From assembly GCA_029260655.1 (NCBI GenBank), contig JAJDCU010000021.1, positions 90,438 to 154,437 on the forward strand: DNA of 64,000 nucleotides, given 5' to 3'. The first letter of the stretch is position 1. The number at the start of each line of letters is the position of its first letter. Below, piece after piece: positions 63,907 through 64,000 of the stretch. Made by a program: the position numbers and the translations under genes. The notes under the pieces are model-generated. The model made no database searches. It worked only from the letters and a program-made list of their open reading frames with translations, and was not told the DNA's origin. Source of the DNA: Phycisphaeraceae bacterium. GTDB taxonomy: Bacteria > Planctomycetota > Phycisphaerae > Phycisphaerales > Phycisphaeraceae.

Positions 63907-63978
63907 TGCCGACGGCTGGATTCGAACCAGCGACCGAGGGCTTATGAATCCCTAGCTCTACCACTGAGCTACGTCGGC
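63907..63978 (-). tRNA. tRNA-Met (CAU)
   Basis: A 72-nt tRNA: acceptor GCCGACG/CGTCGGC, D arm AGCTCAGTGGTAGAGCT, anticodon loop TTCATAA giving CAU, T arm CTGG-TTCGAAT-CCAG. The acceptor pairs fully at position 1-72 (G-C), so it is not an initiator; it could be elongator Met or, if C34 is lysidinylated, tRNA-Ile2. Upstream and downstream are short. Confidence 0.92.
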
Positions 63979-64000
63979 GAGATCGGCCATTGTAGGCCCG

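Noticed and set aside
63764..63964. 66-codon minus-strand frame near the right end
   Set aside because: It runs through tRNA-Met and begins with translated tRNA sequence; a typical spurious call.

Overview
The window is GC-rich and reads as a marine, polysaccharide-degrading planctomycete of class Phycisphaerae. This is inferred from four signs: many secreted proteins ending in VPEP-type PEP-CTERM signals, repeated dockerin-like calcium loops (GFVGIEDLNVVLGNWN type), an H-X-DG pseudopilin, and weak or absent Shine-Dalgarno sites on housekeeping genes. No species can be named from the sequence alone.

Layout. (1) 1-14.6 kb is mostly housekeeping: a LysR regulator overlapping gltB (partial), a GT4 glycosyltransferase, a PBP4-type DacB, a HAD phosphatase, two unrelated NADPH-ferredoxin reductases side by side (Fpr and FprA/adrenodoxin-reductase type), HolB, cardiolipin synthase and small exported proteins. 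(2) 15.0-36.6 kb is a carbohydrate-utilisation locus, most likely for beta-1,3-glucan (laminarin). It has a 1161-residue (alpha/alpha)6-type glycosidase/phosphorylase, a binding protein plus two ABC permeases without an ATPase, two paralogous LacI regulators, a GH-A clan glycosidase, two GH16 laminarinases, a GH17-like glucanase, and four PEP-CTERM proteins of which three (plus none of the regulators) carry paired dockerin-like loops. Three of the secreted proteins share a ~150-residue beta-rich module. (3) 36.9-53.5 kb is one long minus-strand operon reading korA-korB-(826 aa PFOR-like/ferredoxin)-rnfB-(1524 aa PFOR-like)-rnfC-rnfD-rnfG-rnfE-rnfA-(59 aa Cys-rich membrane protein)-apbE. It joins a catalytic 2-oxoacid:ferredoxin oxidoreductase to an Rnf ion pump through two PFOR-derived proteins that appear to have lost the thiamine-diphosphate motif. 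This is the strongest candidate for an undescribed system. (4) 54.3-55.6 kb holds two overlapping BamE-like lipoprotein genes. (5) 55.95-63.66 kb is an integrative element in the 3' half of tRNA-Ser(GCU), with a MmeI-like single-chain restriction-modification enzyme, two tandem AlpA-type HTH proteins, a zinc-finger protein, a DUF3987 ATPase and a tyrosine integrase. The attachment core lies inside the integrase coding frame, so integration swaps the C-terminus of the integrase. A tRNA-Met closes the window.

How parts work together (inference): secreted and surface-anchored glucanases cut beta-glucan, LacI proteins sense products, the ABC importer takes up oligosaccharides and the large cytosolic enzyme processes them. 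The resulting 2-oxoacids could feed KorAB, whose reduced ferredoxin is oxidised by Rnf for ion pumping or by the Fpr/FprA reductases for NADPH.
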